This document shows positions 9,069 to 18,783 of a stretch of 64,000 nt of DNA, piece by piece. Location of the stretch: positions 1,985,001 to 2,049,000 of the forward strand of contig NC_021237.1 in NCBI RefSeq assembly GCF_000397205.1, in the 5' to 3' direction. Under the pieces are notes generated by a model. The model was given only the letters and a program-made list of their open reading frames with translations. It had not been told where the DNA came from and did no database searches. Position 1 is the stretch's first letter; the number at the start of each line of letters is the position of its first letter. Made by a program: the position numbers and the translations under genes. The stretch is from Pseudomonas protegens CHA0. GTDB lineage: Bacteria; Pseudomonadota; Gammaproteobacteria; Pseudomonadales; Pseudomonadaceae.

Positions 9069-9728
9069 ATGCACGAGTACCTGCGTCCCAGCCGCTTCAT
9101 CGATAGTGACCACCCGGCGGTGGTGGAGTTCGCCGAAACTCATCGCGGTGCCAGCCGCGATCCCCGACAGCAAGCCGTCAGCCTCTATTACGCGGTGCGC
9201 GAGGCCGTACGCTACAACTTCTACAGTTTCAGCCGTGATCCCCAGACCTTGCGCGGCAGCCATGCCCTGGCCACCGGCGAGAGCTATTGCGTGCCCAAGG
9301 CCACCTTGCTCGCCGGTTGTGCCCGGCATTGCGGGATACCGGCGCGCATCGGCCTGGCCGATGTGCGCAATCACCTGTCCACACCCAGGCTGCTGGAGCT
9401 GCTGCGCAGCGATGTGTTCGCCATGCACGGCTACACCGAGTTCTATCTGCAGGGGCGTTGGGTCAAGGCTACGCCGGCGTTCAACCGGCAATTGTGTGAA
9501 ATGTTCGATGTGGCGCCGCTGGATTTCGACGGCCTGGAGGACAGCGTTTTCCAGCCTTTCAATCGCCAGGGCGAACAGTCGATGGAGTACCTGGTGGACC
9601 ACGGGCAGTTTGCCGACGTGCCGCAGGAGCTGTTTTTCGGCCACCTGGAAAAATGCTACCCGCACCTGTTCGACGCGCAGCAGCCGCAAGTGCTGGCAGA
9701 CCTGCGCGGCGATTTGAGTCGCGGCTGA
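9069..9728 (+). CDS. Transglutaminase-like cysteine protease-fold protein
   Basis: 219 residues with a transglutaminase-like core. The Cys of GESYCVPKATLLAGCARHCG, the His of MHGYTEFYLQGRWVK and a following Asp/Asn region would form the Cys-His-Asp triad. These bacterial proteins are cytoplasmic and mostly uncharacterised. The start at 9069 is chosen because GGAGG ends 8 nt upstream; the ATG at 9063 would be too close. It is followed 42 bp later by a GST gene, possibly in one transcript. Confidence 0.85.
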   Translation: MHEYLRPSRFIDSDHPAVVEFAETHRGASRDPRQQAVSLYYAVREAVRYNFYSFSRDPQTLRGSHALATGESYCVPKATLLAGCARHCGIPARIGLADVRNHLSTPRLLELLRSDVFAMHGYTEFYLQGRWVKATPAFNRQLCEMFDVAPLDFDGLEDSVFQPFNRQGEQSMEYLVDHGQFADVPQELFFGHLEKCYPHLFDAQQPQVLADLRGDLSRG

Positions 9729-9770
9729 TCAGGCGTAGACTGCCCCGGCATTCATTACTGAGGGATGGTC

Positions 9771-10394
9771 ATGCTGAAGATCTGGGGTCGCAAGAACTCG
9801 TCGAATGTCAGGAAGGCACTCTGGTGCGCGCAGGAACTGGGGCTCGCCTATGAGTCCCTGGACGCCGGCGGCGCCTTTGGGGTGGTGGACACCCCGGCGT
9901 ACCGGGCGCTGAACCCCAATGGCCGGATTCCACTGATTGAAGACGGCGACTTCGTGCTCTGGGAGTCCAATACCATCGTGCGCTACCTGGCTGCGCGCTA
10001 CGCCGCCGATAGCCACTGGTACCCGGCCGACGTGCAACTGCGGGCCAGCGCCGAGAAGTGGATGGACTGGACCACCTCGACCTTCGCTGAACCCTTCCGG
10101 CATCTGTTCTGGGGTGTGTTGCGCACCCCGGCCGAGCAGCAGGACTGGGCGCAGATCAACGCCGCCAAGGCCACGTGTGCCGAGCTGCTGGCGCGGGTCG
10201 ATCAGGCCCTGGGCGAGCAGCCTTACCTGTCCGGGCAGGAGATCGGCGTGGGCGACATTCCCCTCGGCAGTTTCATCTACGCTTGGTTCGAGATGCCCAT
10301 CGAGCGTCCTTCCATGCCCCATCTGCAAGCCTGGTATGAGCGCTTGAAACAGCGCCCGGCCTATCGCCAGGCCGTGATGACCGCGTTGACTTAA
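9771..10394 (+). CDS. Glutathione S-transferase family protein
   Basis: 207 residues. The N-terminal thioredoxin-like domain (about 1-80) has KIWGRKNSSNVRKALW, where the N-terminal Ser is the likely glutathione-activating residue, and the glutathione-contact ESNTIVRYLA. The all-helical C-terminal domain has the conserved GVGDIPLGSF. The start at 9771 gives GAGGG a 6-nt spacing; the ATG at 9765 would abut it. The substrate is unknown. Confidence 0.88.
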   Translation: MLKIWGRKNSSNVRKALWCAQELGLAYESLDAGGAFGVVDTPAYRALNPNGRIPLIEDGDFVLWESNTIVRYLAARYAADSHWYPADVQLRASAEKWMDWTTSTFAEPFRHLFWGVLRTPAEQQDWAQINAAKATCAELLARVDQALGEQPYLSGQEIGVGDIPLGSFIYAWFEMPIERPSMPHLQAWYERLKQRPAYRQAVMTALT

Positions 10395-10526
10395 TACCCA
10401 CTATCGATACGGGTGACTGTACTTGCACGACGCAGGCACGCAACATGGCGGGCGTCCGGCGTCGTTGCAATCGGCTCGGGCCGCCCTTACTTATAAAATT
10501 CCCCCTTCTTGGTGCATGAATCCGAT

Positions 10527-11459
10527 ATGAGTTCCGCTCTGTCCATCCGGCAGCTAACCAAAACCTACGGCAACGGTTTCCAGGCCCTGAGTGGTATCGA
10601 TCTGGATGTCGCCGAAGGTGACTTTTTCGCCCTGCTCGGCCCTAACGGGGCCGGCAAATCCACCACCATCGGCATTCTCTCGACCCTGGTGAACAAGACC
10701 AGCGGTACGGTGAGCGTCTTCGGCCACGACCTGGATCGTGAGCCGGCGGCGCTCAAGCGTTGCATCGGCGTGGTGCCGCAGGAATTCAACTTCAACCAGT
10801 TCGAGAAAACCTTCGACATCGTCGTGACCCAGGCCGGCTACTACGGCATTCCGGCGAAGATCGCCAAGCAGCGCGCCGAGCAGTACCTGACCCAGCTCGG
10901 CCTGTGGGACAAGCGCGATGTGCCTTCGCGTTCCCTGTCCGGTGGCATGAAGCGGCGCCTGATGATCGCCCGCGCGCTAGTGCATGAACCGCGCCTGTTG
11001 ATCCTTGACGAACCTACCGCCGGGGTCGATATCGAGCTGCGCCGTTCCATGTGGAGCTTTCTCACCGAGCTCAACCAGAAAGGCATCACCATCATCCTCA
11101 CCACCCACTACCTGGAAGAGGCTGAGCAGCTGTGCCGCAACATCGGCATCATCGACCACGGCACCATCGTCGAGAACACCAGCATGCGCCAGTTGCTCAG
11201 CCAGCTGCATGTGGAGACTTTCCTCCTCGACCTGAAGAACGACCTGAGCGTGGCGCCGCAACTGGCCGGCTATCCGACCCGGCTGGTGGACAGCCATACC
11301 CTGGAGGTCCAGGTGGACAAGGCCGTGGGCATCACCGCGCTGTTCGGCCAACTGGCCCTGCAGAACATCGAGGTGCTGAGCCTGCGTAACAAAACCAACC
11401 GTCTTGAGGAGTTGTTCGTGTCCCTGGTGGAGAAGAATCTGTCGAAGGTGGCGGTATGA
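10527..11459 (+). CDS. ABC-2 type transporter, ATP-binding subunit
   Basis: 310 residues. Walker A GPNGAGKST (residues 38-46), signature LSGGM, Walker B LLILDEP and the H-loop region TTHYLEEAE are intact. A C-terminal extension is typical of exporters of the CcmA/DrrA/YadG type. It energises export through the permease encoded next, whose start overlaps this stop by 4 bp. The ATG at 10527 is chosen because family sequences begin MSSALSIRQL; no strong Shine-Dalgarno is present. The exported substrate is not known. Confidence 0.92.
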   Translation: MSSALSIRQLTKTYGNGFQALSGIDLDVAEGDFFALLGPNGAGKSTTIGILSTLVNKTSGTVSVFGHDLDREPAALKRCIGVVPQEFNFNQFEKTFDIVVTQAGYYGIPAKIAKQRAEQYLTQLGLWDKRDVPSRSLSGGMKRRLMIARALVHEPRLLILDEPTAGVDIELRRSMWSFLTELNQKGITIILTTHYLEEAEQLCRNIGIIDHGTIVENTSMRQLLSQLHVETFLLDLKNDLSVAPQLAGYPTRLVDSHTLEVQVDKAVGITALFGQLALQNIEVLSLRNKTNRLEELFVSLVEKNLSKVAV

Positions 11460-12235
11460 GTTCGGAGTTCAAACCCAACCTGGTGGCGCTCAACACCATT
11501 GTCTATCGCGAAGTCCGGCGCTTCACCCGGATCTGGCCGCAGACCCTGCTGCCCCCGGCCATCACCATGGTCCTGTACTTCGTCATCTTCGGTAACCTGA
11601 TCGGCCGGCAGATCGGCGACATGGGTGGTTTCACCTACATGGAGTACATCGTCCCGGGGCTGATCATGATGTCGGTGATCACCAACTCCTACGGCAACGT
11701 GGTATCGAGCTTCTTCGGCAGCAAGTTCCAGCGCTCCATCGAGGAGTTGATGGTCTCGCCGTTGTCGCCCCATACCATTCTCATCGGCTACACCTTGGGC
11801 GGGGTGCTGCGGGGGCTGATGGTGGGGGTCATCGTGACGCTGCTGTCGCTGTTCTTCACCACGCTGCAGGTGCACCACCTGGGCATCACGGTGCTGGTGG
11901 TAGTGTTGACCGCGACCATCTTCTCGCTGCTGGGCTTCATCAACGCAGTCTTTGCACGCAACTTCGACGATATCTCGATCATCCCGACCTTCGTGCTGAC
12001 GCCCCTGACCTACCTGGGCGGGGTGTTCTACTCGATCAACCTGCTGCCGCCGTTCTGGCAGACGGTGTCCCTGGCCAACCCGGTGCTGCACATGGTCAAC
12101 GCCTTCCGTTTCGGCATCCTCGGGGTGTCGGATATCAAGATCAGCATCGCCATTACCTTCATGCTGGTGGCCACCCTGGTGCTGTATATCGGTTGCGCGC
12201 GGCTGCTGGTGAGCGGGCGCGGCATGCGTCAGTAA
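11456..12235 (+). CDS. ABC-2 type transporter, permease subunit
   Basis: 259 residues with six predicted membrane segments and the ABC-2 signature around TPLTYLGGVFYSINLLPPFW. Together with the upstream ATPase it forms an export complex of the YadGH type. ATGAG overlap with the upstream gene implies translational coupling. A hairpin terminator follows. Confidence 0.92.
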   Translation: MSSEFKPNLVALNTIVYREVRRFTRIWPQTLLPPAITMVLYFVIFGNLIGRQIGDMGGFTYMEYIVPGLIMMSVITNSYGNVVSSFFGSKFQRSIEELMVSPLSPHTILIGYTLGGVLRGLMVGVIVTLLSLFFTTLQVHHLGITVLVVVLTATIFSLLGFINAVFARNFDDISIIPTFVLTPLTYLGGVFYSINLLPPFWQTVSLANPVLHMVNAFRFGILGVSDIKISIAITFMLVATLVLYIGCARLLVSGRGMRQ

Positions 12236-12255
12236 ATGCCTTTAGTGCGTTATGC

Positions 12256-12284
12256 AAACGGCCTCCCTCGGGAGGCCGTTTTCG
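12256..12284. terminator. Bidirectional terminator between the ABC operon and the DUF2062 gene
   Basis: Stem AAACGGCCTCC / GGAGGCCGTTT, with A- and T-runs on the two sides, serves two convergent genes. Confidence 0.85.
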
Positions 12285-12288
12285 TTGG

Positions 12289-12804
12289 TCACTGCCGTTG
12301 CTGCTTGCGCCTGGACCATTGGCGCGCGACCCACCAGCGCCAATAGAGCATGGTCAGGCAATAGGCAGTGGCCCCCAGCACCAGCCCGGCCACCACCGAG
12401 CCGAGGAGGAAGGGTTGCCACAGGGTTGCCAGCTGGCTGCTGATCCACTCCCAGGTCAGCTCGTCGGGCAGGGTGCGCGGCGGCACGTTCATCAGCCAGG
12501 CCCCCAGTTGGTAGGTGCAGAAGAACACCGGCGGCATGGTGATGGGGTTGGTCAACCAGACCAGGCTGACACTGATGGGCATATTGCCGCGCAGCCAGAT
12601 GGCCAGTACCGCAGCCAGCAACATCTGCATTGGAATGGGAATAAAGGCGGCGAACAGGCCCACGGCCATGGCCCGGGCCACCGAGTGTCGATTGAGGTGC
12701 CAGAGGTTGGCGTCATGCAGCAGGGTGCCGAGAAAGCGTAAGGACTTGTGTTCCCGGATGCTGGTCGGATCTGGCATGTAACGTTTGAATAAGCGCCGGG
12801 GCAT
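12289..12804 (-). CDS. DUF2062 membrane protein
   Basis: 171 residues with a DUF2062 core: SVARAMAVGLFAAFIPIPMQ, then WLTNPITMPPVFF, with about three hydrophobic segments and a basic C-terminal tail. The family is widespread in Proteobacteria and has no established function. The ATG at 12804 is chosen by family length, though the frame is open 24 codons further upstream. It is convergent with the ABC operon and divergent from comEC. Confidence 0.82.
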   Translation of the reverse strand: MPRRLFKRYMPDPTSIREHKSLRFLGTLLHDANLWHLNRHSVARAMAVGLFAAFIPIPMQMLLAAVLAIWLRGNMPISVSLVWLTNPITMPPVFFCTYQLGAWLMNVPPRTLPDELTWEWISSQLATLWQPFLLGSVVAGLVLGATAYCLTMLYWRWWVARQWSRRKQQRQ

Positions 12805-12943
12805 AAGGCTTCTCGGTCGGGTCAGGCGACGATTATGACCGGATTCTAGTCGGCGAAAATTCAGACATTGTGACAAATGATAAAGCCGCGCTGCTCATCC
12901 TCGACTAAGCCAAGAGTATGAACTCCCAAGGAGGGGCGGGCGG

Positions 12944-15175
12944 ATGCGTAGCGCAATGCTGGCGCTGGCTGCGGGGCTGCTGGCGCTGGGTTTCATGCCG
13001 GCCTTGCCCCCAGGCTGGCTGCTGCTGTGTATGGCGATACTGGCCTTGATGCTGTTGCCGTTTCGTACACATCCGGTGGCATTTTTCCTGTTCGGTTTCA
13101 CCTGGGCCTGTGTCTCCGCGCAGTCGGCCCTTGATGATCGCCTGGCGCCGCGCCTGGAGTCACAGACCCGCTGGCTGGAGGGGCGGGTGAGCGGCCTGCC
13201 GGAGCAGGCGGGCGGCGTGGTGCGTTTCGAGCTGGAAGATGCCCAGGCCCGCCGTGAGCGGCTGCCCCGGCGCATGCGCCTGGCCTGGCATGAGGGCCCG
13301 GCGCTCAAGAGTGGCGAGCGCTGGCGGCTGGCGGTCAAGCTTCGCCAGCCGATGGGTTTGTTGAATCCCCAGGGCTTCGATTACCAGGCCTGGCTGCTGG
13401 CGCGCCGTATCGGCGCCACCGGCACGGTCAAGGCCGGGCAGTTACTGGCACCGGCCCCGCAGGCCTGGCGGCAAGGCTTGCGCCAGCGCTTGCTAGAGGT
13501 CGAGGCTCAGGGACGCGGTGCGGGGCTGGCGGCGCTGGTGATGGGCGACGGTTCCGGCCTGACGCGGCAAGACTGGCAGCTGTTGCAGGACACCGGCACC
13601 GTCCACCTGATGGTGATTTCCGGGCAGCACATCAGCCTGCTGGCTGGGGTGATCTATTTCTCGGTGGCCGGGCTGGCCCGCCATGGTCTCTGGCCCGAGC
13701 GCTTGCCGTGGTTGCCCTGGGCCTGTGCCCTGGCCTGGCTCGGCGCCCTGGGCTACGGCCTGCTGGCGGGGTTCGATGTGCCAGTGCAGCGCGCCTGTGT
13801 GATGGTCGCCCTGGTACTGCTCTGGCGCATGCGCTTTCGCCATCTGCGGGCCGGCTGGCCCCTGCTGCTGGCGTTGAATGCGGTGTTGCTGGCCGAGCCG
13901 CTGGCCAGCTTGCAGGCGGGGTTCTGGCTGTCCTTTGCCGCAGTGGCAATCCTGATCTTGATCTTTGCCGGGCGCCTGGGGGCGTGGAGCTGGTGGCAGG
14001 GCTGGACCCGGGCCCAATGGTTGATCGCCATTGGCTTGCTGCCGCCGTTGCTGGCTCTGGGGCTGCCTATCAGCCTCAGCGGGCCGCTGGCCAATTTGCT
14101 GGCGGTGCCCTGGATCAGCTTTCTGGTGTTGCCGCCGGCTTTGCTCGGCAGCCTGCTGCTGGCGGTGCCTTATGTGGGTGAGGGCCTGTTGTGGCTGGCC
14201 GGTGGATTGCTGGACGGGTTGTTCCGCTTGCTCGGATTGATTGCCGGTGGGTGGCCGGCCTGGGTGCCGCCGCAGATCCCTCTGTGGCTATGGGGCATGA
14301 ATGCTCTGGGCTGCCTGTTGCTGCTGTTGCCCAGGGGCGTGCCCATGCGGGTTCTGGGTTGGCCGCTGTTGCTGCTGGCGGTCTGGCCACCCCTGGCGCG
14401 CGTGCCCGAAGGCGAGGTGGAGGTCTGGCAGCTGGATGTGGGGCAGGGCCTGTCATTCATCCTGCGTACCCGTGATCACGCCCTGCTGTATGACGCTGGC
14501 GCGCGGGTCGCCGAGTTCGACCTGGGAGAGCGAGTGGTAGTGCCGACCCTGCACAGGCTCGGCATCCGGCGGCTGGACCTGATGCTGCTCAGCCATGCCG
14601 ACAACGACCATGCCGGTGGCGCCCAGGCGGTGCAGCGCGCAATGCCCGTGGGCGAGGTCCGCGGTGGCCAGCCCGACGCCTTGCCCGCGGGCCTGCAGGC
14701 AAGGCCTTGCGACAGTGGGCTGAGCTGGGTGTGGAATGGCGTGCGCTTTCGCCAGTGGCAATGGGTGGCGGCGACCGACGGCAATCAGGCCTCGTGCGTG
14801 CTCCAGGTCGAGGCTGCCGGCGAGCGCTTGCTGCTCACCGGGGACATCGACGCCCGTGCCGAGCGAGCCTTGCTCGACAGCCCGCTGGCGGTGCGGACCC
14901 ACTGGCTGCAGGCCCCCCATCACGGCAGCCGTACCTCTTCATCCATGGCCTTGCTGCAGCGGCTGGCCCCCGACGCGGTGCTGATTTCCCGTGGGCGGGG
15001 CAATGCCTTCGGCCACCCCCATCCTCAAGTGCTGGCACGCTATCGGCGCCTGGACATGGCAATTTATGACAGTGCCGAACAGGGCGCTCTGAGGCTGCAA
15101 CTGGGGGCCTTCGGGGCGGCGCATGGCCTTCGCGAGCAGCGGCGATTCTGGCGTGAGCCGCCCGCAATGCCTTAA
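12944..15175 (+). CDS. comEC: ComEC/Rec2-family DNA uptake channel protein
   Basis: 743 residues with the three-part architecture of ComEC: an N-terminal DUF4131 region (about 1-190), a Competence-domain membrane core (about 190-470) and a C-terminal metallo-beta-lactamase-like domain with SHADNDHAGG (about 548-557) and HHGSRTS (about 658). ComEC forms the inner-membrane channel for single-stranded DNA in natural transformation, and the beta-lactamase-like domain is thought to act as a nuclease. AAGGAGG lies 8 nt before the ATG. The gene looks intact. Confidence 0.95.
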   Translation: MRSAMLALAAGLLALGFMPALPPGWLLLCMAILALMLLPFRTHPVAFFLFGFTWACVSAQSALDDRLAPRLESQTRWLEGRVSGLPEQAGGVVRFELEDAQARRERLPRRMRLAWHEGPALKSGERWRLAVKLRQPMGLLNPQGFDYQAWLLARRIGATGTVKAGQLLAPAPQAWRQGLRQRLLEVEAQGRGAGLAALVMGDGSGLTRQDWQLLQDTGTVHLMVISGQHISLLAGVIYFSVAGLARHGLWPERLPWLPWACALAWLGALGYGLLAGFDVPVQRACVMVALVLLWRMRFRHLRAGWPLLLALNAVLLAEPLASLQAGFWLSFAAVAILILIFAGRLGAWSWWQGWTRAQWLIAIGLLPPLLALGLPISLSGPLANLLAVPWISFLVLPPALLGSLLLAVPYVGEGLLWLAGGLLDGLFRLLGLIAGGWPAWVPPQIPLWLWGMNALGCLLLLLPRGVPMRVLGWPLLLLAVWPPLARVPEGEVEVWQLDVGQGLSFILRTRDHALLYDAGARVAEFDLGERVVVPTLHRLGIRRLDLMLLSHADNDHAGGAQAVQRAMPVGEVRGGQPDALPAGLQARPCDSGLSWVWNGVRFRQWQWVAATDGNQASCVLQVEAAGERLLLTGDIDARAERALLDSPLAVRTHWLQAPHHGSRTSSSMALLQRLAPDAVLISRGRGNAFGHPHPQVLARYRRLDMAIYDSAEQGALRLQLGAFGAAHGLREQRRFWREPPAMP

Positions 15176-15277
15176 ATAACCGTGGGTTATTAAAGCCTGT
15201 GAGCATGCGACATCACGGTCTTCGGTGCGTCCGGCCCCTATGTTAGAGTGGCGCACTTTTTCGAGGGGGCTGTCACT

Positions 15278-15913
15278 GTGTGGGAATTGGTCAAATCCGG
15301 CGGCTGGATGATGTTGCCGATCATTCTGAGTTCCATTGCTGCCGTGGGCATCATTGCCGAGCGTCTGTGGACCCTGCGGGCCAGCCGTGTCACCCCGCCC
15401 CACCTGCTGGGGCAGGTCTGGCGCTGGATCAAGGACAAGCAGCTGAACAAGGAAAAGCTCAAGGAACTGCGCGCCGATTCGCCCCTGGGCGAGATTCTGG
15501 CGGCGGGCCTGGCCAACTCCAAGCATGGCCGCGAGATCATGAAGGAATGCATCGAAGAGGCTGCCGCCCGGGTCATCCATGAGCTGGAACGCTACCTCAA
15601 CGCCCTCGGCACCATTGCCGCCATGGCACCGCTGCTGGGGCTGCTGGGCACCGTGCTGGGCATGATCGACATCTTCAGTTCGTTCATGGGCTCGGGCATG
15701 ACCACCAACGCGCACATCCTCGCAGGCGGTATTTCCAAAGCCCTGATCACCACCGCCGCCGGCCTGATGGTGGGCATTCCCTCGGTGTTCTTCCACCGCT
15801 TCCTGCAACGCCGGGTCGATGAACTGGTGGTGGGCATGGAGCAGGAGGCGATCAAGCTGGTGGAAGTGATCCAGGGCGACCGCGATGTCGATCTGGCCGA
15901 GGGCAAAGCGTGA
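15278..15913 (+). CDS. ExbB/TolQ-family proton channel protein
   Basis: 211 residues from a GTG start preceded by GAGGGGG at 8 nt. It has an N-terminal membrane helix, a cytoplasmic loop and the conserved two-helix MotA/TolQ/ExbB core (ALGTIAAMAPLLGLLGTVLG, then a second helix near TTAAGLMVGIPSVFF). It forms a proton-driven motor with the ExbD-like protein encoded next, overlapping by 4 bp. There is no TonB-like gene here; the pair heads the lpxK-kdsB-murB operon, suggesting an envelope role. Confidence 0.9.
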   Translation: MWELVKSGGWMMLPIILSSIAAVGIIAERLWTLRASRVTPPHLLGQVWRWIKDKQLNKEKLKELRADSPLGEILAAGLANSKHGREIMKECIEEAAARVIHELERYLNALGTIAAMAPLLGLLGTVLGMIDIFSSFMGSGMTTNAHILAGGISKALITTAAGLMVGIPSVFFHRFLQRRVDELVVGMEQEAIKLVEVIQGDRDVDLAEGKA

Positions 15914-16338
15914 AATTCCGTCGCAAGCCCCGGGAAACCGTGGACATCAACCTGGCGTCGTTGATCGACGTGGTGTTCATCCTGCTGCTGTTCTTTGTTG
16001 TCACCACCACCTTCACCCGGGAAACCGAGCTGCGGGTCGACCTGCCGGAAGCGGTCAGCGGCTCGCCGGCCGAAGACCAGCAGGTCAAGCAACTGGATAT
16101 CGCCATCAGCGCCGACGGCGTGTTTTCGGTGAACAACCAGGTCCTGCCCAAAAATGACCTGGAGACCTTGATCGAGGCCCTGCAGAAGGAGTCGGCGGGC
16201 GACACCAACCTGCCGCTGTCCATCAGCGCCGATGGCAAGACCCAGCATCAAGCGGTGATCACTGCCATGGATGCAGCCGGCAAGCTCGGTTTCAGCCACC
16301 TGCGCATGACCACCGTCGAGGCGGACCCGGCACCCTGA
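15910..16338 (+). CDS. ExbD/TolR-family protein
   Basis: 142 residues. The single N-terminal membrane helix contains the conserved Asp ([18 protein letters not shown]), the proton-binding residue of TolR/ExbD/MotB. A periplasmic domain follows. The GTG start overlaps the exbB-like stop (GTGA), and its own stop overlaps the lpxK start, so the three are translationally coupled. Confidence 0.92.
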   Translation: MKFRRKPRETVDINLASLIDVVFILLLFFVVTTTFTRETELRVDLPEAVSGSPAEDQQVKQLDIAISADGVFSVNNQVLPKNDLETLIEALQKESAGDTNLPLSISADGKTQHQAVITAMDAAGKLGFSHLRMTTVEADPAP

Positions 16339-17348
16339 TGGCACTTTCCGATCGCCTGCTCAATGCCTGGTACAACGGCCACCCCGCGCTGAAACTGCTG
16401 CGCCCCCTGGAATGTCTGTATCGCCGAGTGGTGACGGGCAAGCGCCAGCGCTTTCTTGCCGGTGAGGGGGCGATCTATCAACCACCTGTGCCGCTGATCG
16501 TGGTGGGCAACATCACCGTCGGCGGCACCGGCAAGACGCCGTTGATCCTGTGGCTGGTGGAGCACTGCCAGCGCCTCGGGTTGCGGGTCGGGGTGGTCAG
16601 CCGCGGCTACGGTGCCAAGCCGGCGCAACTGCCCTGGCGCGTCAGCGCCGAAGATTGCGCCGCGGTGGCCGGTGATGAGCCGCTGCTGATCGTCCAGCGC
16701 TGCGGCGTGCCGCTGATGATCGACCCGGATCGCGGCCGCGCGGTACAGGCCCTGTTGGCCGCCGAGCCGCTGGACCTGATCCTGTCCGACGACGGCCTGC
16801 AGCACTACCGCCTGGCCCGTGACCTGGAGCTGGTACTGATCGATGCCGCCCGCGGCCTGGGCAACCGCCGCTGCCTGCCTGCCGGGCCGCTGCGCGAGCC
16901 GGCGGAGCGTTTGCAGAGCGTCGACGCGGTGCTCTACAACGGCGCAGTTGATGACCGTGACGAGGGGTTCGCCTTTCATCTCAAGCCCTCGGTGCTGGTC
17001 AACCTGCGCAGTGGCGAGCGCCGTGCGCTGGAGCATTTCGCCCCCGGCCAGGCGCTGCATGCGGTGGCGGGCATCGGCAATCCCCAGCGTTTCTTCAACA
17101 CCCTTGAAACGCTACACTGGCGGCCTGTTCCCCATGCATTTGCCGATCACGCTCAATACAGTGCGCAGGCCTTGACCTTCACCCCGTCATTGCCGCTGGT
17201 CATGACCGAGAAAGATGCGGTCAAGTGCCGGGCTTTCGCGGCAGACGACTGGTGGTACCTGGCGGTCGATGCCCAGCCTTCGCCGGCCTTCGTCGCCTGG
17301 TTCGACACCCAGTTGATGCGCCTGCTGCCTGATCGTCTGCTGCCTTAA
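16338..17348 (+). CDS. lpxK: Tetraacyldisaccharide 4'-kinase LpxK
   Basis: 336 residues. It phosphorylates the 4' position of the lipid A precursor at the inner membrane, the sixth step of the Raetz pathway. The P-loop [13 protein letters not shown] and the conserved [15 protein letters not shown] motif are present. It lies in a TGATG overlap with the exbD-like gene. KdsB, downstream, makes CMP-KDO for the next step of the same pathway. Confidence 0.96.
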   Translation: MALSDRLLNAWYNGHPALKLLRPLECLYRRVVTGKRQRFLAGEGAIYQPPVPLIVVGNITVGGTGKTPLILWLVEHCQRLGLRVGVVSRGYGAKPAQLPWRVSAEDCAAVAGDEPLLIVQRCGVPLMIDPDRGRAVQALLAAEPLDLILSDDGLQHYRLARDLELVLIDAARGLGNRRCLPAGPLREPAERLQSVDAVLYNGAVDDRDEGFAFHLKPSVLVNLRSGERRALEHFAPGQALHAVAGIGNPQRFFNTLETLHWRPVPHAFADHAQYSAQALTFTPSLPLVMTEKDAVKCRAFAADDWWYLAVDAQPSPAFVAWFDTQLMRLLPDRLLP

Positions 17349-17372
17349 TTCGCTTTTATCCAGGGAATCCTC

Positions 17373-17558
17373 ATGGACACCAAACTGCTCGACATCCTCG
17401 CCTGCCCGATCTGCAAAGGCCCCCTCAAACTCAGCGCCGACAAGACCGAGCTGATCAGCAAGGGCGCGGGCCTTGCCTATCCGATTCGCGATGGCATCCC
17501 GGTGATGCTGGAAAGCGAGGCGCGCACCCTGACCACCGAAGAGCGCCTGGACAAATGA
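17373..17558 (+). CDS. Trm112-family small zinc-binding protein (YcaR-like)
   Basis: 61 residues. [10 protein letters not shown] near the N-terminus and [13 protein letters not shown] in the middle define the Trm112/YcaR family. Only the N-terminal CxxC pair is present, as is usual in bacteria. In gamma-proteobacteria it is conserved between lpxK and kdsB. The ATGA overlap with kdsB implies coupling. Its function in bacteria is uncertain. Confidence 0.9.
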   Translation: MDTKLLDILACPICKGPLKLSADKTELISKGAGLAYPIRDGIPVMLESEARTLTTEERLDK

Positions 17559-18319
17559 GCAGCGCCTTTACCGTTGTCATTCCGGCGCGCTACGCCTCCA
17601 CTCGCCTGCCAGGCAAGCCGCTGCAACTGATCGCCGGCAAGCCGATGATCCAGTGGGTCTGGGAACAGGCGCGCAAGAGCAGCGCCGAGCGGGTCGTGGT
17701 GGCCACCGATGATCAGCGCATCGTCGAGGCCTGCCAGGGCTTTGGCGCCGAGGCGCTGCTGACCCGGGAAGATCACAACTCCGGCACCGACCGGCTGGCG
17801 GAAGTTGCCGCCCAGCTGGGCCTGGCCGCGGATGCGATCGTGGTCAACGTACAAGGCGACGAGCCGTTGATCCCGCCGTCGGTGATCGATCAGGTGGCGG
17901 CCAACCTGGCAGCCCACACCGAAGCGCGCATGGCCACCCTGGCCGAGCCGATCGAGGACGTGCAGACCCTGTTCAACCCCAATGTGGTCAAGGTGGTCAG
18001 CGACCTCAACGGCCTGGCCCTGACCTTCAGTCGCGCCACCTTGCCCTGGGCCCGGGATGCCTTTGCCCAGAGTCGTGAGCAACTGCCCGAAGGCGTGCCT
18101 TATCGCCGTCACATCGGCATCTATGCCTACCGCGCCGGCTTTCTTCACGACTTCGTCAGTTGGGGCCCGTGCTGGCTGGAAAACACCGAATCCCTGGAGC
18201 AACTGCGTGCCCTGTGGCATGGCGTGCGGATCCACGTGGCCGACGCCCTGGAAGCACCGCCTACCGGCGTCGATACCGCCGAAGACCTTGAGCGCGTTCG
18301 GCGCCTGCTGGAGGCCTGA
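17555..18319 (+). CDS. kdsB: 3-deoxy-manno-octulosonate cytidylyltransferase KdsB
   Basis: 254 residues. It activates KDO as CMP-KDO for transfer to lipid A. The nucleotide-binding [16 protein letters not shown] and the metal-binding [10 protein letters not shown] are intact, and C-terminal [11 protein letters not shown] is typical. It overlaps the Trm112-like gene by 4 bp and the phosphatase gene by 1 bp. Confidence 0.97.
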   Translation: MSSAFTVVIPARYASTRLPGKPLQLIAGKPMIQWVWEQARKSSAERVVVATDDQRIVEACQGFGAEALLTREDHNSGTDRLAEVAAQLGLAADAIVVNVQGDEPLIPPSVIDQVAANLAAHTEARMATLAEPIEDVQTLFNPNVVKVVSDLNGLALTFSRATLPWARDAFAQSREQLPEGVPYRRHIGIYAYRAGFLHDFVSWGPCWLENTESLEQLRALWHGVRIHVADALEAPPTGVDTAEDLERVRRLLEA

Positions 18320-18783
18320 TGCGGGTTCTGTTCGTCTGCCTGGGCAATATCTGCCGCTCGCCCACCGCCGAAGGCGTGCTGCGCCGCAAGTTGCACGAGG
18401 CCGGCCTGGGTGACCAGGTGCAAGTCGCCTCTGCGGGCACCAGCGACTGGCACATCGGCAAGGCCCCGGACAAGCGCAGCCAGCAGGCTGCCTTGCGGCG
18501 CGGCTACGACCTGTCGGCGCAACGGGCGCAGCAGGTCGGCAGCGCCGATTTCGCTGCCTATGACCTGATCTTCGCCATGGACCAGAGCAACCTGCGCAAC
18601 CTCAAGGCTCTGCAACCGGCTCGGGGCAAGGCCGAGCTGGACCTGTTCCTGCGTCGCTACGAGGCGGCGCTGGATGAAGTGCCGGATCCGTACTACGACG
18701 GCGAGCAGGGTTTCGAGCAGGTGCTGGACCTGATCGAGGATGCCTGCGACCGGCTAGTGGTCGAATTGAAGGGGCGGCTATGA
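18319..18783 (+). CDS. Low-molecular-weight protein tyrosine phosphatase
   Basis: 154 residues. The catalytic loop C7-LGNIC-R13-S (CX5RS) and the general-acid DPYYDG motif near residue 122 are intact. Cytoplasmic enzymes of this family dephosphorylate phosphotyrosine proteins, often tyrosine kinases linked to polysaccharide synthesis, but no such kinase is nearby. It is embedded in the kdsB-murB operon with overlapping start and stop codons. Confidence 0.93.
   Translation: MRVLFVCLGNICRSPTAEGVLRRKLHEAGLGDQVQVASAGTSDWHIGKAPDKRSQQAALRRGYDLSAQRAQQVGSADFAAYDLIFAMDQSNLRNLKALQPARGKAELDLFLRRYEAALDEVPDPYYDGEQGFEQVLDLIEDACDRLVVELKGRL

Noticed and set aside
10465..10497. TTGCAA ... TATAAA as promoter of the ABC transporter operon
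   Set aside because: Spacing of about 21 bp is too long. The TATAAA may be a real -10 but lacks a -35.
15174..15191. AATAACC/GGTTATT as comEC terminator
   Set aside because: A 7-bp AT-rich stem without a T-tail is too weak to call.
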